Of a stretch of 64,000 nucleotides of DNA, positions 7,683-16,009 are shown piece by piece. Made by a program: the position numbers and the translations under genes. The stretch is taken from assembly GCA_009780035.1 (NCBI GenBank), contig WRAU01000002.1, forward strand, positions 1 to 64,000, written 5' to 3'. Numbering within the stretch: the first letter of the stretch is position 1; each line of letters starts with the position of its first letter. The stretch comes from Alphaproteobacteria bacterium. GTDB lineage: Bacteria > Pseudomonadota > Alphaproteobacteria > WRAU01 > Hepatincolaceae. The notes under the pieces are model-generated. The model saw nothing but the letters and a program-made list of their open reading frames with translations. It did not search any database and was not told where the DNA came from.

Positions 7683-8318
7683 TTACGCAGTATAATCCAC
7701 AATTAACCTGCCATGATAGGCGTCAGCTGGGATTTTAGATGCGACGATAGCGAGATTTTCTTTGGTAATTTTACCGGCAGCAGTTAGTTTTAAGCCATGT
7801 TTTTGGGCTTCTGCATAGATTTTATGCAAATTCTCAACACCATCTAAGGCAGTTTTAGCTCCGCCAGAGCTTAGAATGTGTTTAATTCCAAATTTTTTCA
7901 GCTTTTCTATTTCATTCCAAGGTTCACTAACTTCATCAAAACTACGATGCATAACAATTTCTAAGCCAGACGATGCTTGCGTTAAAAGGGACATCATTTC
8001 GTAATTAATGGTGTTATCGGCATTTAAACAGCCTAAAACGACACCGGCAGCCGATAAACTTTTACAAACATTAATGTCATGAAGCATAATATTAATTTCA
8101 TTTTCATTATAAACAAAATTGCCGCCGCGAGGACGAATCATTACGAAAGTAGGAATAGATAATTTATCTACGCAAAGTTTAATATTTCCGTAAGAAGGAG
8201 TAGTGCCGCCAACGGCTAAATTTTCGCATAACTCAATTCTGCCTGCGCCGTTATTTTGGGCAATTAAACTTTCGCTAAAATTTTCGCAGCAAGATTCAAT
8301 AATATATTTTGATTCCAT
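7683..8318 (-). CDS. cutC: CutC family protein
   Basis: The protein is 211 aa, TIM-barrel CutC family. The family hallmarks are present: ESCCENFSESLIAQNNGAGR followed by IELCENLAVGGTTPS, FVMIRPRGGNFVY, GVVLGCL, and the end motif YHGRLIVDY. The family was named for copper homeostasis, but its biochemical role is unsettled, so only the family call is firm. The start codon is 12 bases after the manA stop on the same strand, so the two genes form an operon, with manA first. Confidence 0.9.
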   Translation of the reverse strand: MESKYIIESCCENFSESLIAQNNGAGRIELCENLAVGGTTPSYGNIKLCVDKLSIPTFVMIRPRGGNFVYNENEINIMLHDINVCKSLSAAGVVLGCLNADNTINYEMMSLLTQASSGLEIVMHRSFDEVSEPWNEIEKLKKFGIKHILSSGGAKTALDGVENLHKIYAEAQKHGLKLTAAGKITKENLAIVASKIPADAYHGRLIVDYTA

Positions 8319-8330
8319 AAATAAATCTCC

Positions 8331-9302
8331 TTAATATTTAGGGGTTGTAATTAAAAAATGTGCATATTTACTGTCATTGTTATTTATAATAAAAGTTAAA
8401 CCAGCAGGAAGAAGAATAGTATCTCCTTTAGCTAAAACAATACTTTCATTATTAGCACCAACTTTTATTTCACCATTAATAAGGCTTAATAAACAGCAGG
8501 ATTCTTCAGTAGCAGTAAAACTAAATTCTTTTTCTATGGCATAATTATTAGTAGTAAAATAATCGGAATCTACGACTGTATAATTTCTTTTAACATCTAC
8601 ATCAGTAATTTTTGCCTGCTGCGGATTTTCAAAATCTATACATTGCAAACTTTCTGCAATATGCAATTCTCTAGGCTTGCTATTAGAATCAAGCCGTCCC
8701 CAATCACTTACACGATAGGTTGTATCGCTGTTTTCTTGGATTTCTAAAATTAAATTGCCGCCGCCAATAGCATGAATAGTGCCAGATTCCACATAAATTA
8801 GACGATTGTTTTGAGATTCTTCTAAATTAATAAAATTTAACAAATTATAAGATTCTAAATTTGCAATAAAATCTTCTTTAGATACACCATTTTTTAAGCC
8901 TGCCATAATTTTGGCGTCTTTTTCATGCTCTAAAATATACCAGAATTCACTTTTAGATTGCGGATTTCCTGCTAAAAAAGGAATATCTTTTTTTCTAGGA
9001 TGCACCTGCAAAGATAAATCTTCGCGGGCATCTAAAATTTTTACCAGCAAAGGAAAAGGTTTGCTAACATCAAATTTGCTGCCAAAAATGGTTTTTCCGT
9101 ATTTTTCCCGCAGATCTTTTAAAGTTAATCCTTTTAATGCCCCGTTAATTACTATGCTCTCATCGCCGTCTCTATCGGAAATATCCCAAGATTCTCCTAT
9201 GGAACTATAATTGGTATTATTTTCCCTTGAGAGTTTTTTCATTATGGAATTACCGCCCCAAATACGGTATTTTAAAATATTATTAAATTTAATTGGATAC
9301 AT
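8331..9302 (-). CDS. manA: Mannose-6-phosphate isomerase, class I
   Basis: Zinc enzyme that interconverts mannose-6-P and fructose-6-P. The protein is 323 aa, like the shorter Gram-positive (ManA/Pmi) type rather than the 390-aa E. coli form. Zinc-ligand motifs are seen as LQVHPRKKD and ESGTIHAIGGG, and the N-terminus KYRIWGGNSI is typical. It is the first gene of the manA-cutC pair, divergent from skp. It could feed imported mannose into glycolysis or supply mannose-6-P for surface glycans. Confidence 0.92.
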   Translation of the reverse strand: MYPIKFNNILKYRIWGGNSIMKKLSRENNTNYSSIGESWDISDRDGDESIVINGALKGLTLKDLREKYGKTIFGSKFDVSKPFPLLVKILDAREDLSLQVHPRKKDIPFLAGNPQSKSEFWYILEHEKDAKIMAGLKNGVSKEDFIANLESYNLLNFINLEESQNNRLIYVESGTIHAIGGGNLILEIQENSDTTYRVSDWGRLDSNSKPRELHIAESLQCIDFENPQQAKITDVDVKRNYTVVDSDYFTTNNYAIEKEFSFTATEESCCLLSLINGEIKVGANNESIVLAKGDTILLPAGLTFIINNNDSKYAHFLITTPKY

Positions 9303-9383
9303 GATTATCTCTAAATACTAATTATTTTCAAGTAATTATAGCATAAAAAATTATAAACTTTTATATAATTTAAAAATAGTATA

Positions 9384-9392
9384 TGATATACT
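9384..9392 (+). promoter_or_regulatory. Extended -10 promoter of the skp-lpx operon
   Basis: TGATATACT, an extended -10 box, lies 25 bases before the skp ATG. No clear -35 is seen. Ribosome site AACAGGAG follows it. Confidence 0.5.
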
Positions 9393-9416
9393 GTATTACT
9401 TTAACAGGAGTATAAA

Positions 9417-9938
9417 ATGAAATTTTTATATACAATATTTGCTTTTTTATTATTAACTTTTGCAGCTAATGCCGCTGATTTTGGCGTGGTTGACTATCAG
9501 GCAGTTATTCAAAAATCTAAGGCTTTTTCTAGTTTTCAGTCGCAGGCTGAAACTAATAAAAAAGCTCTTGAGGCACAATTTCAAAAAGAAAGTGCTGCTT
9601 TAAAAACAGAAGAGCAAAATTTGGTTAATGCTAGACCTAATCTTTCTGAAACAGAATTTAACAGCAAAAGAGCTGCTTTTGAAGCAAAAGTAGAGGCTTT
9701 TAGAAATAAATATCAGCAAAAACAAACAGAATTTGAAAAAAACAACAATGAAGTTTTAGATACTATTCAAAATCAGCTTAAAAAAGCGATTGCTGAAGTT
9801 GTTAAAGCCAAAAACTTTGAAATTGTTTATAATTCTATGGCTTTAGCTTATTTTGACCAATCTAAAGATATTTCAGCTGAAGTGCTTAAAAAACTAGATG
9901 CTGCATTACCAAAAGTTTCATTGAAGAAAGTAGCATAG
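9417..9938 (+). CDS. skp: Skp/OmpH family periplasmic chaperone
   Basis: The protein is 173 aa. A signal peptide ends at residue 19 (AANA), and the mature protein starts ADFGVVDYQAVIQKS, the usual OmpH beginning. It then forms long Lys/Glu/Gln-rich helices (residues about 40-125) that would make the tentacles of the trimer. It would hold unfolded outer-membrane proteins in the periplasm. It heads the skp-lpxD-fabZ-lpxA-lpxI operon; bamA, often upstream of skp, is not here. Confidence 0.9.
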   Translation: MKFLYTIFAFLLLTFAANAADFGVVDYQAVIQKSKAFSSFQSQAETNKKALEAQFQKESAALKTEEQNLVNARPNLSETEFNSKRAAFEAKVEAFRNKYQQKQTEFEKNNNEVLDTIQNQLKKAIAEVVKAKNFEIVYNSMALAYFDQSKDISAEVLKKLDAALPKVSLKKVA

Positions 9939-9947
9939 TGAATTGCC

Positions 9948-10949
9948 GTGTCAAAATTTTTTAAAGCAATAAAATCTCTTACTTTAAAAGAAATTGCCGA
10001 TTTAACTGGCGGAAAAATAATTGGTGATGCCGAATTTCAAATAAATTCGGCATCATCTTTAGAAAATGCTGGTGTAAATGATATTTCATTTTTTAATAAA
10101 TCTGAATATTTAGATCAATTCAGCAACACAAAAGCAGGGGCGTGCTTTGTTGTAGAAAAATATATTGATAAAGCGCCATCTAGTTTAACCTTAGTTGTGG
10201 TAAGCGATCCTTACCTTGCTTTTGCCAAGGTTTCAATGCAGCTTTATCCATTGCCGGAAATTACTGAAAAAGTAAGTGCAATGGTTGATATTCATGAAAG
10301 TGCAAAAATCGGTAGAAACTGCCATATTTCTAACTTTGTAAGCATTGGCAAGAATGTTGTAATCGGCGATAATGTTTATATTGGAGCTAATACTACAATT
10401 TATGATGATGTGGTAATTGGCAGCAATGGTTATATTTATTCTAATGTGTCAATTAAATGTGCTGCCATTGGTGATAATTTTATTATCCACGACGGAGTTA
10501 GAATAGGTCAAGACGGTTTTGGTTTTGCTCCTAATAAGGACGGTCATGTAAAAATTCCGCAAGTTGGCGGCGTGGTTATAGGAAAGAATGTGGAAATTGG
10601 AGCTAACTCTTGTATTGACAGAGGAGCTTTGAATGATACTATTGTAGGAGAGGGCACAAAGATAGATAACATGGTGCAAATAGCCCATAATGTTGTTGTT
10701 GGCAAGCATTGCTTTTTGGCATCTGGCGTTGGTATTGCCGGCAGCACGATTGTTGAAGATTATGTATCAATGGGCGGAGGCGCTGGTGTTGCTCCGCATA
10801 TTAAAGTTGGCTATGGTGCACAGATAGCTCCCATGAGCGGAGTATCGCATGATGTAGAAAAAGGAGCTACTTTAATAGGAGTTCCGGCGATTAATTTCAC
10901 TTCATTTTGGCGGTTGCAAGCTCTTTTTAAAAGGATGCTGCAGAAATAA
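9948..10949 (+). CDS. lpxD: UDP-3-O-acylglucosamine N-acyltransferase
   Basis: Third acylation-stage enzyme of lipid A synthesis; it adds the N-linked acyl chain using acyl-ACP. The protein is 333 aa: an N-terminal uridine-binding domain (LTLKEIADLTGGKIIGD), then a left-handed beta helix of hexapeptide repeats (residues about 105-290), and a C-terminal helix. The catalytic His region is QIAHNVVVGKH. GTG start, nine bases after the skp stop. Confidence 0.95.
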   Translation: MSKFFKAIKSLTLKEIADLTGGKIIGDAEFQINSASSLENAGVNDISFFNKSEYLDQFSNTKAGACFVVEKYIDKAPSSLTLVVVSDPYLAFAKVSMQLYPLPEITEKVSAMVDIHESAKIGRNCHISNFVSIGKNVVIGDNVYIGANTTIYDDVVIGSNGYIYSNVSIKCAAIGDNFIIHDGVRIGQDGFGFAPNKDGHVKIPQVGGVVIGKNVEIGANSCIDRGALNDTIVGEGTKIDNMVQIAHNVVVGKHCFLASGVGIAGSTIVEDYVSMGGGAGVAPHIKVGYGAQIAPMSGVSHDVEKGATLIGVPAINFTSFWRLQALFKRMLQK

Positions 10950-10991
10950 CAAAATCTTAATAGGATAAATTTTATAAGTTTGGAGAAAATA

Positions 10992-11444
10992 ATGACTGAA
11001 AAAAATACCCCTGTATTAGATATTAATGGCGTAAAAAAATTACTTCCGCACAGATACCCTTTTCTGTTGGTTGATAAAGTAATGGAATTTACAAAAGGCG
11101 AGCAGATTGTAGCTATTAAAAATGTTACGGCTAATGAAGAATTTTTTCAAGGACATTTTCCAAATTATCCAATCATGCCTGGTGTTTTAATTATTGAGGC
11201 ATTAGCGCAAACTTCAGCCCTTTACTATTTGTTAGAAGCAGGAATTGATAATAACGCTAAATCTGTATTATTTATGGCAATTGATGGCGGTAAATTTAGA
11301 AAGCCTGTAATTCCAGGAGACACTTTGCATTTAAAAGTAAGCCCTGTGCAAATGCGCGGAAAAATTTGTAAAATGCGTGGTGAGGCTTATGTTGATGGAG
11401 CTTTAGTTTGTGAAGCAAATTTAACTGCAATGCTGGAAGGTTAG
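10992..11444 (+). CDS. fabZ: 3-hydroxyacyl-ACP dehydratase FabZ
   Basis: Dehydrates 3-hydroxyacyl-ACP in fatty acid elongation. The protein is 150 aa from the ATG at 10992, chosen because TGGAG sits eight bases upstream; an upstream in-frame TTG at 10980 overlaps that site and is less likely. Catalytic His in LLPHRYPFLLVDKV, and the hot-dog helix with Glu in PGVLIIEALAQTS. Placed between lpxD and lpxA as in most proteobacteria, which balances fatty acid and lipid A precursor use. Confidence 0.95.
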   Translation: MTEKNTPVLDINGVKKLLPHRYPFLLVDKVMEFTKGEQIVAIKNVTANEEFFQGHFPNYPIMPGVLIIEALAQTSALYYLLEAGIDNNAKSVLFMAIDGGKFRKPVIPGDTLHLKVSPVQMRGKICKMRGEAYVDGALVCEANLTAMLEG

Positions 11445-11505
11445 TTAATCTTTAAAGCATTTAATACAATAAATTTAAAACCTAACTTAAGAAGAATACT
11501 AAAAA

Positions 11506-12309
11506 ATGAGTAATATTCACCCAACCGCAATAATCCATAGTGGAGCTGTTATCCCTAACAGCTGTAAGATAGGAGCTTTCTGCATTGTTGGAAGCCAGGT
11601 AAAACTTGCTGAAAATGTAGAGTTAATGGCGAATGTTTATATTGAAGGCGATGTGGAAATCGGCGAAGGCACTGTGGTTTTTCCTTTTGCAGTTATTGGT
11701 GTAAAATCACAAGATTTAAAATACAAAGGTGAACCGACTAAAATTATTATTGGTAAAAATAATCAAATTAGAGAGCATGTAACTATACATTTGGCTACAG
11801 CAGGCGGCGGAGGTATTACAAAAGTTGGTGATAATTGTCTGCTTATGGTTGCTTCGCATGTGGCTCATGATGTTAGCATTGGAAACAATGTAATTCTTGA
11901 CAACAATGTTTTGCTGGCAGGGCATGTTATACTTGAAGATAATGTTATTATTGGCGGCGGCAGCGCCGTGCATCAGCATTGCCGTATTGGCGAGGGTGCT
12001 TTTATTGGCGGCATGAGCGGAGTGGTTGAGGATATTATTCCTTTTGCTCTTTATACAGGGGTTAGAAACACTGGCGAAATTAATGGTATTAATTTGGTAG
12101 GGCTTAGAAGAAGAGGCTATTCTCGTGAGGAAATTTTAGAGATAGTTGATTCCTACGATATTATTTTTTCTAAAGAAACAAAATTTGCCGAAAATGTAGA
12201 AAAACTTAAATCTTTTAACCCTAACGCTAAAGGAATTAAAATTCTAATTGATTTTTTAACCTCAGATAAAGCAAGAAGCATCTGCACTGTTTATAAAAAG
12301 AACTCTTAA
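11506..12309 (+). CDS. lpxA: UDP-GlcNAc O-acyltransferase
   Basis: First step of lipid A synthesis. The protein is 267 aa, the usual length. It starts IHPTAIIHSGAVI and runs through hexapeptide repeats to a C-terminal helical domain (LRRRGYSREEI). The catalytic His region is seen as VASHVAHDVSIGNN, with IREHVTIHLAT before it. Sixty-one bases after fabZ, same operon. Confidence 0.96.
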   Translation: MSNIHPTAIIHSGAVIPNSCKIGAFCIVGSQVKLAENVELMANVYIEGDVEIGEGTVVFPFAVIGVKSQDLKYKGEPTKIIIGKNNQIREHVTIHLATAGGGGITKVGDNCLLMVASHVAHDVSIGNNVILDNNVLLAGHVILEDNVIIGGGSAVHQHCRIGEGAFIGGMSGVVEDIIPFALYTGVRNTGEINGINLVGLRRRGYSREEILEIVDSYDIIFSKETKFAENVEKLKSFNPNAKGIKILIDFLTSDKARSICTVYKKNS

Positions 12310-12374
12310 TTGCTGCTATTATATCGTGTAAAGATGAGAGCGATTTGGTGCATAATAAAAATTAAGATGTAATT

Positions 12375-13277
12375 ATGGAAATAAATCCTATTAAAGAAAA
12401 AATTGCAATTGTAGCAGGCGGCGGCGATTTGCCGATTAGAGTTATTAATGAGGCAAAATATAAGGGATTAAATTTTATAGTGGTAGGCATTAAGGGCATA
12501 TCTCCGAAATCTCTTGTAAATTCTTATGATAATTTTTGGTTTTATATGGGTGAGGTTGGTGATTTTATTAATAAACTAAAAAACCATAATGTTAAAAAAA
12601 TTCTTTTTGTAGGGTCGGTTCTGCGTCCTTCTTTACTTTCTTTAAAATTAGATGATGTCGGCAAAAAATTTGTTGAAGATCATTTTTCGCAAATAGGCGG
12701 GGACGATAGTCTGTTATCAAAAGTTATCGCTGAAATAGAAAGCTATGGCTTTAAAATTATTGCCGCACAAGATATTGCTGAAGATATCTTAGCAAGCAGG
12801 AAAGTTTATACAAAAGTTATGCCATCTAAGGAACAATTAGAGGAAATAGCAAGGGCATTTGATTTAGCTAAAAAAATAAGTGTTTTTGATATTGGGCAAA
12901 GCCTTATTTTTCAACAGAATATTGTAATAGCGGTTGAAGGAGTTGAGGGAACTGCAAAATTAATTTTGCGCTCAAAAAAATTAATTAAAAAAGAGACTTT
13001 TCTTAAAAAAATATCTATTTTTTTCTTAAAATTAATATTTTCTTTAAAAATCAAAACAGAAAATTCTAAAATCGGCGGGGCTTTTTTAGTTAAAGTCAAA
13101 AAAGTTCATCAGGATATGCGGGTAGATTTACCAACAATAGGTCATAAAACTATTTTGCAGGCAAAACAAGCTGGGCTTGTTGGCATTGTAATTGAAGCAG
13201 AATCTACTATAATTCTAAACGAACTTAGAACCATTGAACTAGCCAACAGATTCGGCATTTTTATTATTGCGGTGTGA
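12375..13277 (+). CDS. lpxI: UDP-2,3-diacylglucosamine pyrophosphatase LpxI (DUF1009)
   Basis: Hydrolyses UDP-diacylglucosamine to lipid X. LpxI replaces LpxH in alphaproteobacteria and is a lineage marker here. The protein is 300 aa. The N-terminal domain begins KIAIVAGGGDLPIRVINEA, and the C-terminal domain has the conserved TKVMPSKEQ, FDIGQSLIF and VDLPTIGHKTI segments, ending AGLVGIVIEAEST. lpxB does not follow, although it often does in related genomes. Confidence 0.93.
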   Translation: MEINPIKEKIAIVAGGGDLPIRVINEAKYKGLNFIVVGIKGISPKSLVNSYDNFWFYMGEVGDFINKLKNHNVKKILFVGSVLRPSLLSLKLDDVGKKFVEDHFSQIGGDDSLLSKVIAEIESYGFKIIAAQDIAEDILASRKVYTKVMPSKEQLEEIARAFDLAKKISVFDIGQSLIFQQNIVIAVEGVEGTAKLILRSKKLIKKETFLKKISIFFLKLIFSLKIKTENSKIGGAFLVKVKKVHQDMRVDLPTIGHKTILQAKQAGLVGIVIEAESTIILNELRTIELANRFGIFIIAV

Positions 13278-13446
13278 TATTTTTTACAAATTACCACAAT
13301 TAATAAATTCTTAAACATAATTTCTAAAAAACGCACAATATTATATCAAAAATTAAAAAAAATATTGCTTCATTATTTAATTATATTTTAAACTTTAATT
13401 GTAGGTTATATAAGTATCAATAACAATAATAAGGGGGATAAATATA

Positions 13447-13659
13447 ATGTATAGAAATAGTCGCAGAAGAATAAATCATCTTATCAAAAGATATAAGAAA
13501 AAAAATAAAGAAGATAACAACAGAGGTATGATAAAAATATGTTGGATTGTTTTATTAACACTTGCAATAGCAATATTTGCAATATCTGAAAAAAGCAGAA
13601 TAAATGCCAATGCCAATGCCAAAAACATGGAAAGACAAGTTAAGGCTTTAATAAAATAA
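13447..13659 (+). CDS. Small single-pass membrane protein, unknown
   Basis: The protein is 70 aa with a strongly basic N-terminus (residues 1-27, many Lys/Arg), one hydrophobic helix (MIKICWIVLLTLAIAIFAI, residues 28-46) and a short Asn/Ala tail. AAGGGGGAT lies 10 bases before the ATG, which supports translation. No family recognised. It follows lpxI by 170 bp and probably has its own promoter. Confidence 0.5.
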   Translation: MYRNSRRRINHLIKRYKKKNKEDNNRGMIKICWIVLLTLAIAIFAISEKSRINANANAKNMERQVKALIK

Positions 13660-13674
13660 GATAACTAAACAGCT

Positions 13675-13719
13675 CATCATTATGCCGCAAAGCCTTTAGC
13701 TGCTTGCACGGCATAACGA
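13675..13719. repeat. Degenerate copy of repeat family B
   Basis: ATTATGCCGCAAAGCC, then TGCTTGCACGGCATAACGA: the arms ATGCCG / CGGCAT can pair, and the wording resembles the right arm of the full element at 21646. It is too decayed to be sure. Confidence 0.35.
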
Positions 13720-13748
13720 AGGTAGGGATATTCTAGGAACTTATGTTA

Positions 13749-14969
13749 TTATCTTTCAGGAAGAATTTTGTTTAAGATTACTCCTAGAATAGTAGCGAGA
13801 AACAATCCTGAAAATTCTACATGTTCAGTAAATTTTAAGGTATCTACGAAAATTCCTACAATTAATATTAAAGCAGGTATGGTTAAATTCTTATAGTTAT
13901 TAAAATCTAGCTTAGCCTCAATAATAACGCGTATGCCGATGGTGGCAATCAAGCCGAATAACAGCATAGAAACGCCGCCCATTACAGGAGTAGGCAGACT
14001 TTGAATTAGTGCGGTTAGTTTTCCCATAAAAGCCAAAATAACAGCCATGATTGCAGCGATTCTAAGAATACGCGGATCATAAACCTTTGTTGCCGCTAAA
14101 ACTCCGGTGTTTTCAGCATAGGTTGTGCTTGCAGGTCCGCCCAATAATCCCGCTAGCATGGTTGATAAACCATCGCCAAGCAGTGTTCTATGAAGTCCAG
14201 GATCTTTTGTAAAATCTTTGCCAACCACTGAACCATTAGCTTGAATATCTCCGAGATGTTCTAAAAAAGTTACTAAAGAGATAGGGGCTACTATTAATAC
14301 TACGCTTAAGTTAAATTTCGGCATAGAGGAGATATTAGATATAGCCTTAGCAGATAGCCCAAACCATGCTGCATCTTTGATATGGCTAAAATCTACTAAA
14401 CCAAACAGCATAGATACAATAAATCCTACAAAAATTGCCACAATAATAGGCATAAAACGGAAAAATGATTTTTGTAAAAAAGAAATGCTAACCATAGTCA
14501 GCAAAGTTATAAAGGCAATCACTAAATGAGTATAATTAGGGTTAGTCATGCTATAGCCAGACATTTCTAAGGCAATTGGTGAAAGTTTTAACCCGATGGC
14601 AATAATAATAGGTCCTAGCACAATTGGCGGGAAAAAACTTTTGATTTTTTGCGGACCATATATTTTAACAGCAGCTGCAAATAATATATAGCATAATCCG
14701 GCAGCGATAATTCCGCCTTTAAGATAAGTAATATCGTATTCTTTTAATACTAGAATCATTGCAGATATAAAGGCAAATGATGATCCTAAAAAAACTGGAA
14801 CGATTCCTTTTGTGGTTAATTGAAACAAAAGAGTTCCAAGTCCGGCACAAAGCAGGGCGATTGAAGTATCCAGCCCTGTGATAAAGGGCACAAGCACTGT
14901 AGATCCAAACATGGCAAGCACATGCTGCAATCCAAGGATATAATGTTTAATTGAAAGTTTGTTTGTCAT
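13749..14969 (-). CDS. uraA: Uracil permease (NCS2 family)
   Basis: Inner-membrane uracil:proton symporter. The protein is 406 aa with about 12-14 membrane segments. NCS2 features include the start LGLQHVLAMFGSTVLVPFI, GLGTLLFQL, and the substrate-loop region VAPISLVTFLEHLGD followed by LAGLLGGPASTTYAENTGV. upp lies just upstream on the same strand, so imported uracil goes directly to UMP. A hairpin between upp and uraA may lower or separate uraA expression. Confidence 0.94.
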   Translation of the reverse strand: MTNKLSIKHYILGLQHVLAMFGSTVLVPFITGLDTSIALLCAGLGTLLFQLTTKGIVPVFLGSSFAFISAMILVLKEYDITYLKGGIIAAGLCYILFAAAVKIYGPQKIKSFFPPIVLGPIIIAIGLKLSPIALEMSGYSMTNPNYTHLVIAFITLLTMVSISFLQKSFFRFMPIIVAIFVGFIVSMLFGLVDFSHIKDAAWFGLSAKAISNISSMPKFNLSVVLIVAPISLVTFLEHLGDIQANGSVVGKDFTKDPGLHRTLLGDGLSTMLAGLLGGPASTTYAENTGVLAATKVYDPRILRIAAIMAVILAFMGKLTALIQSLPTPVMGGVSMLLFGLIATIGIRVIIEAKLDFNNYKNLTIPALILIVGIFVDTLKFTEHVEFSGLFLATILGVILNKILPER

Positions 14970-15024
14970 GTTTTCTCCTATGTTTGAAGTTAATTATACT
15001 TTTATTGCCTGCCTATATTAATAA

Positions 15025-15050
15025 AAAGGGATTAAAAAATTAATCCCTTT
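15025..15050 (-). terminator. Terminator-like hairpin between upp and uraA
   Basis: AAAGGGATTAA / TTAATCCCTTT with a four-base loop, followed on the minus strand by TTTTTATT. It lies just after the upp stop and 56 bases before the uraA start, so it may end part of the upp transcripts before uraA. Confidence 0.75.
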
Positions 15051-15057
15051 GAATTTT

Positions 15058-15717
15058 TTAAGTATTAAAGATTCGGTCGCCCGCATCGCCTAATCCGGGA
15101 ATTATGTATCCCATGTCGTTCAGTTCTTTATCAAAGCCTGCGGAATAAATTAAGCAGTCTTCATGCTTAGCGAAAATATTATCTAAAGCCCTTGGGGTAG
15201 CAACAATTCCAATAATTATAATATTTTTAACATTCCTTTGTTTTAAATAGTTTAGTGTATGCACGGCAGTATTTCCGGTTGCCAGCATGGGATCTAATAT
15301 AAGTGCGGTTTCATTATCAGCTATGCTTGGAATATTAACATAATATTCTTGGGCCTGCAGGGTGGTGTGATCGCGCGATACCCCCATAAAACCAACTTTA
15401 GCGTCTGGCAATAGCTTTTGCAGCGGCGACATCATTGATAATCCTGCCCTAATTACTGGAATTAGTGTTACGGTATTAACCTTAATGCCTTTGTAAGGAG
15501 CAATTGGCGTTTCTACCAGTTTTTCTTCAAACTTAAGGTTTCGCAGAGCTTCAGAGGCAACAAGCAGAGTAATTTCTTCCAGCAGTTCGCGGAATTCTTT
15601 AGATTGTGTTTTTTTATCGCGCATGTTGGTTAATTTGTGGGTAACAAGCGGATGATTCTCAAGACAAATGAAGTTTTTATAATTGTGATTATCGTATGGT
15701 TTATTGTGTTCACTCAT
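15058..15717 (-). CDS. upp: Uracil phosphoribosyltransferase
   Basis: Makes UMP from uracil and PRPP. The protein is 219 aa. PRPP-binding motif LILDPMLATGNTAV, the uracil-binding end GYIIPGLGDAGDR, and the N-terminal HPLVTHKLTNMRD are clear. First gene of the upp-uraA pair. AGGAAGG lies just upstream of the ATG on the minus strand. Confidence 0.96.
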   Translation of the reverse strand: MSEHNKPYDNHNYKNFICLENHPLVTHKLTNMRDKKTQSKEFRELLEEITLLVASEALRNLKFEEKLVETPIAPYKGIKVNTVTLIPVIRAGLSMMSPLQKLLPDAKVGFMGVSRDHTTLQAQEYYVNIPSIADNETALILDPMLATGNTAVHTLNYLKQRNVKNIIIIGIVATPRALDNIFAKHEDCLIYSAGFDKELNDMGYIIPGLGDAGDRIFNT

Positions 15718-15801
15718 AAATCCTTCCTATTTTGATATTAGCTTAAATTCTTGAGAGTATAACACAGATAAATATAAAAGCCAAGAAAATTTTTATTATA
15801 T

Positions 15802-15910
15802 TTAGTCATACTAGCGAAAGCTGGTATCTATTTGCAGAGGACTGCCACTAAACAAATTTTATTTGTATCATAACTTTATGGATGCCGTTTTGCAATGGCA
15901 TGACGATCTG
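15802..15910. repeat. Dispersed repeat family B, full-length copy
   Basis: Left arm TAGTCATACTAGCGAAAGCT with GGTATCTATTTGCAG; right arm (inverted) TTTATGGATGCCG with GCAATGGCATGACGA. The two arms are diverged inverted copies around an AT-rich centre, about 109 bp in all. It lies between upp and oppA (15718-16009), which otherwise holds only the oppA promoter. Confidence 0.7.
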
Positions 15911-15949
15911 TAGCTCGGTCTGCTATGTATATAATTATCGCAAAATAAC

Positions 15950-15982
15950 TTGACATTGGCAATTTTTTTATGATAGCATAAT
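15950..15982 (+). promoter_or_regulatory. Promoter region of oppA
   Basis: Perfect -35 TTGACA at 15950-15955. The -10 is less clear: TATGAT at 15969 is too close and CATAAT at 15977 is a little far. A ribosome site GGAGGG lies just before the ATG at 16010. Confidence 0.5.
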
Positions 15983-16009
15983 AGTTTATTATATTTATGG
16001 AGGGATAGC

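Noticed and set aside
15950..16009. OppA leader as a riboswitch
   Set aside because: The untranslated region is too short and shows no pairing beyond the promoter and ribosome site.
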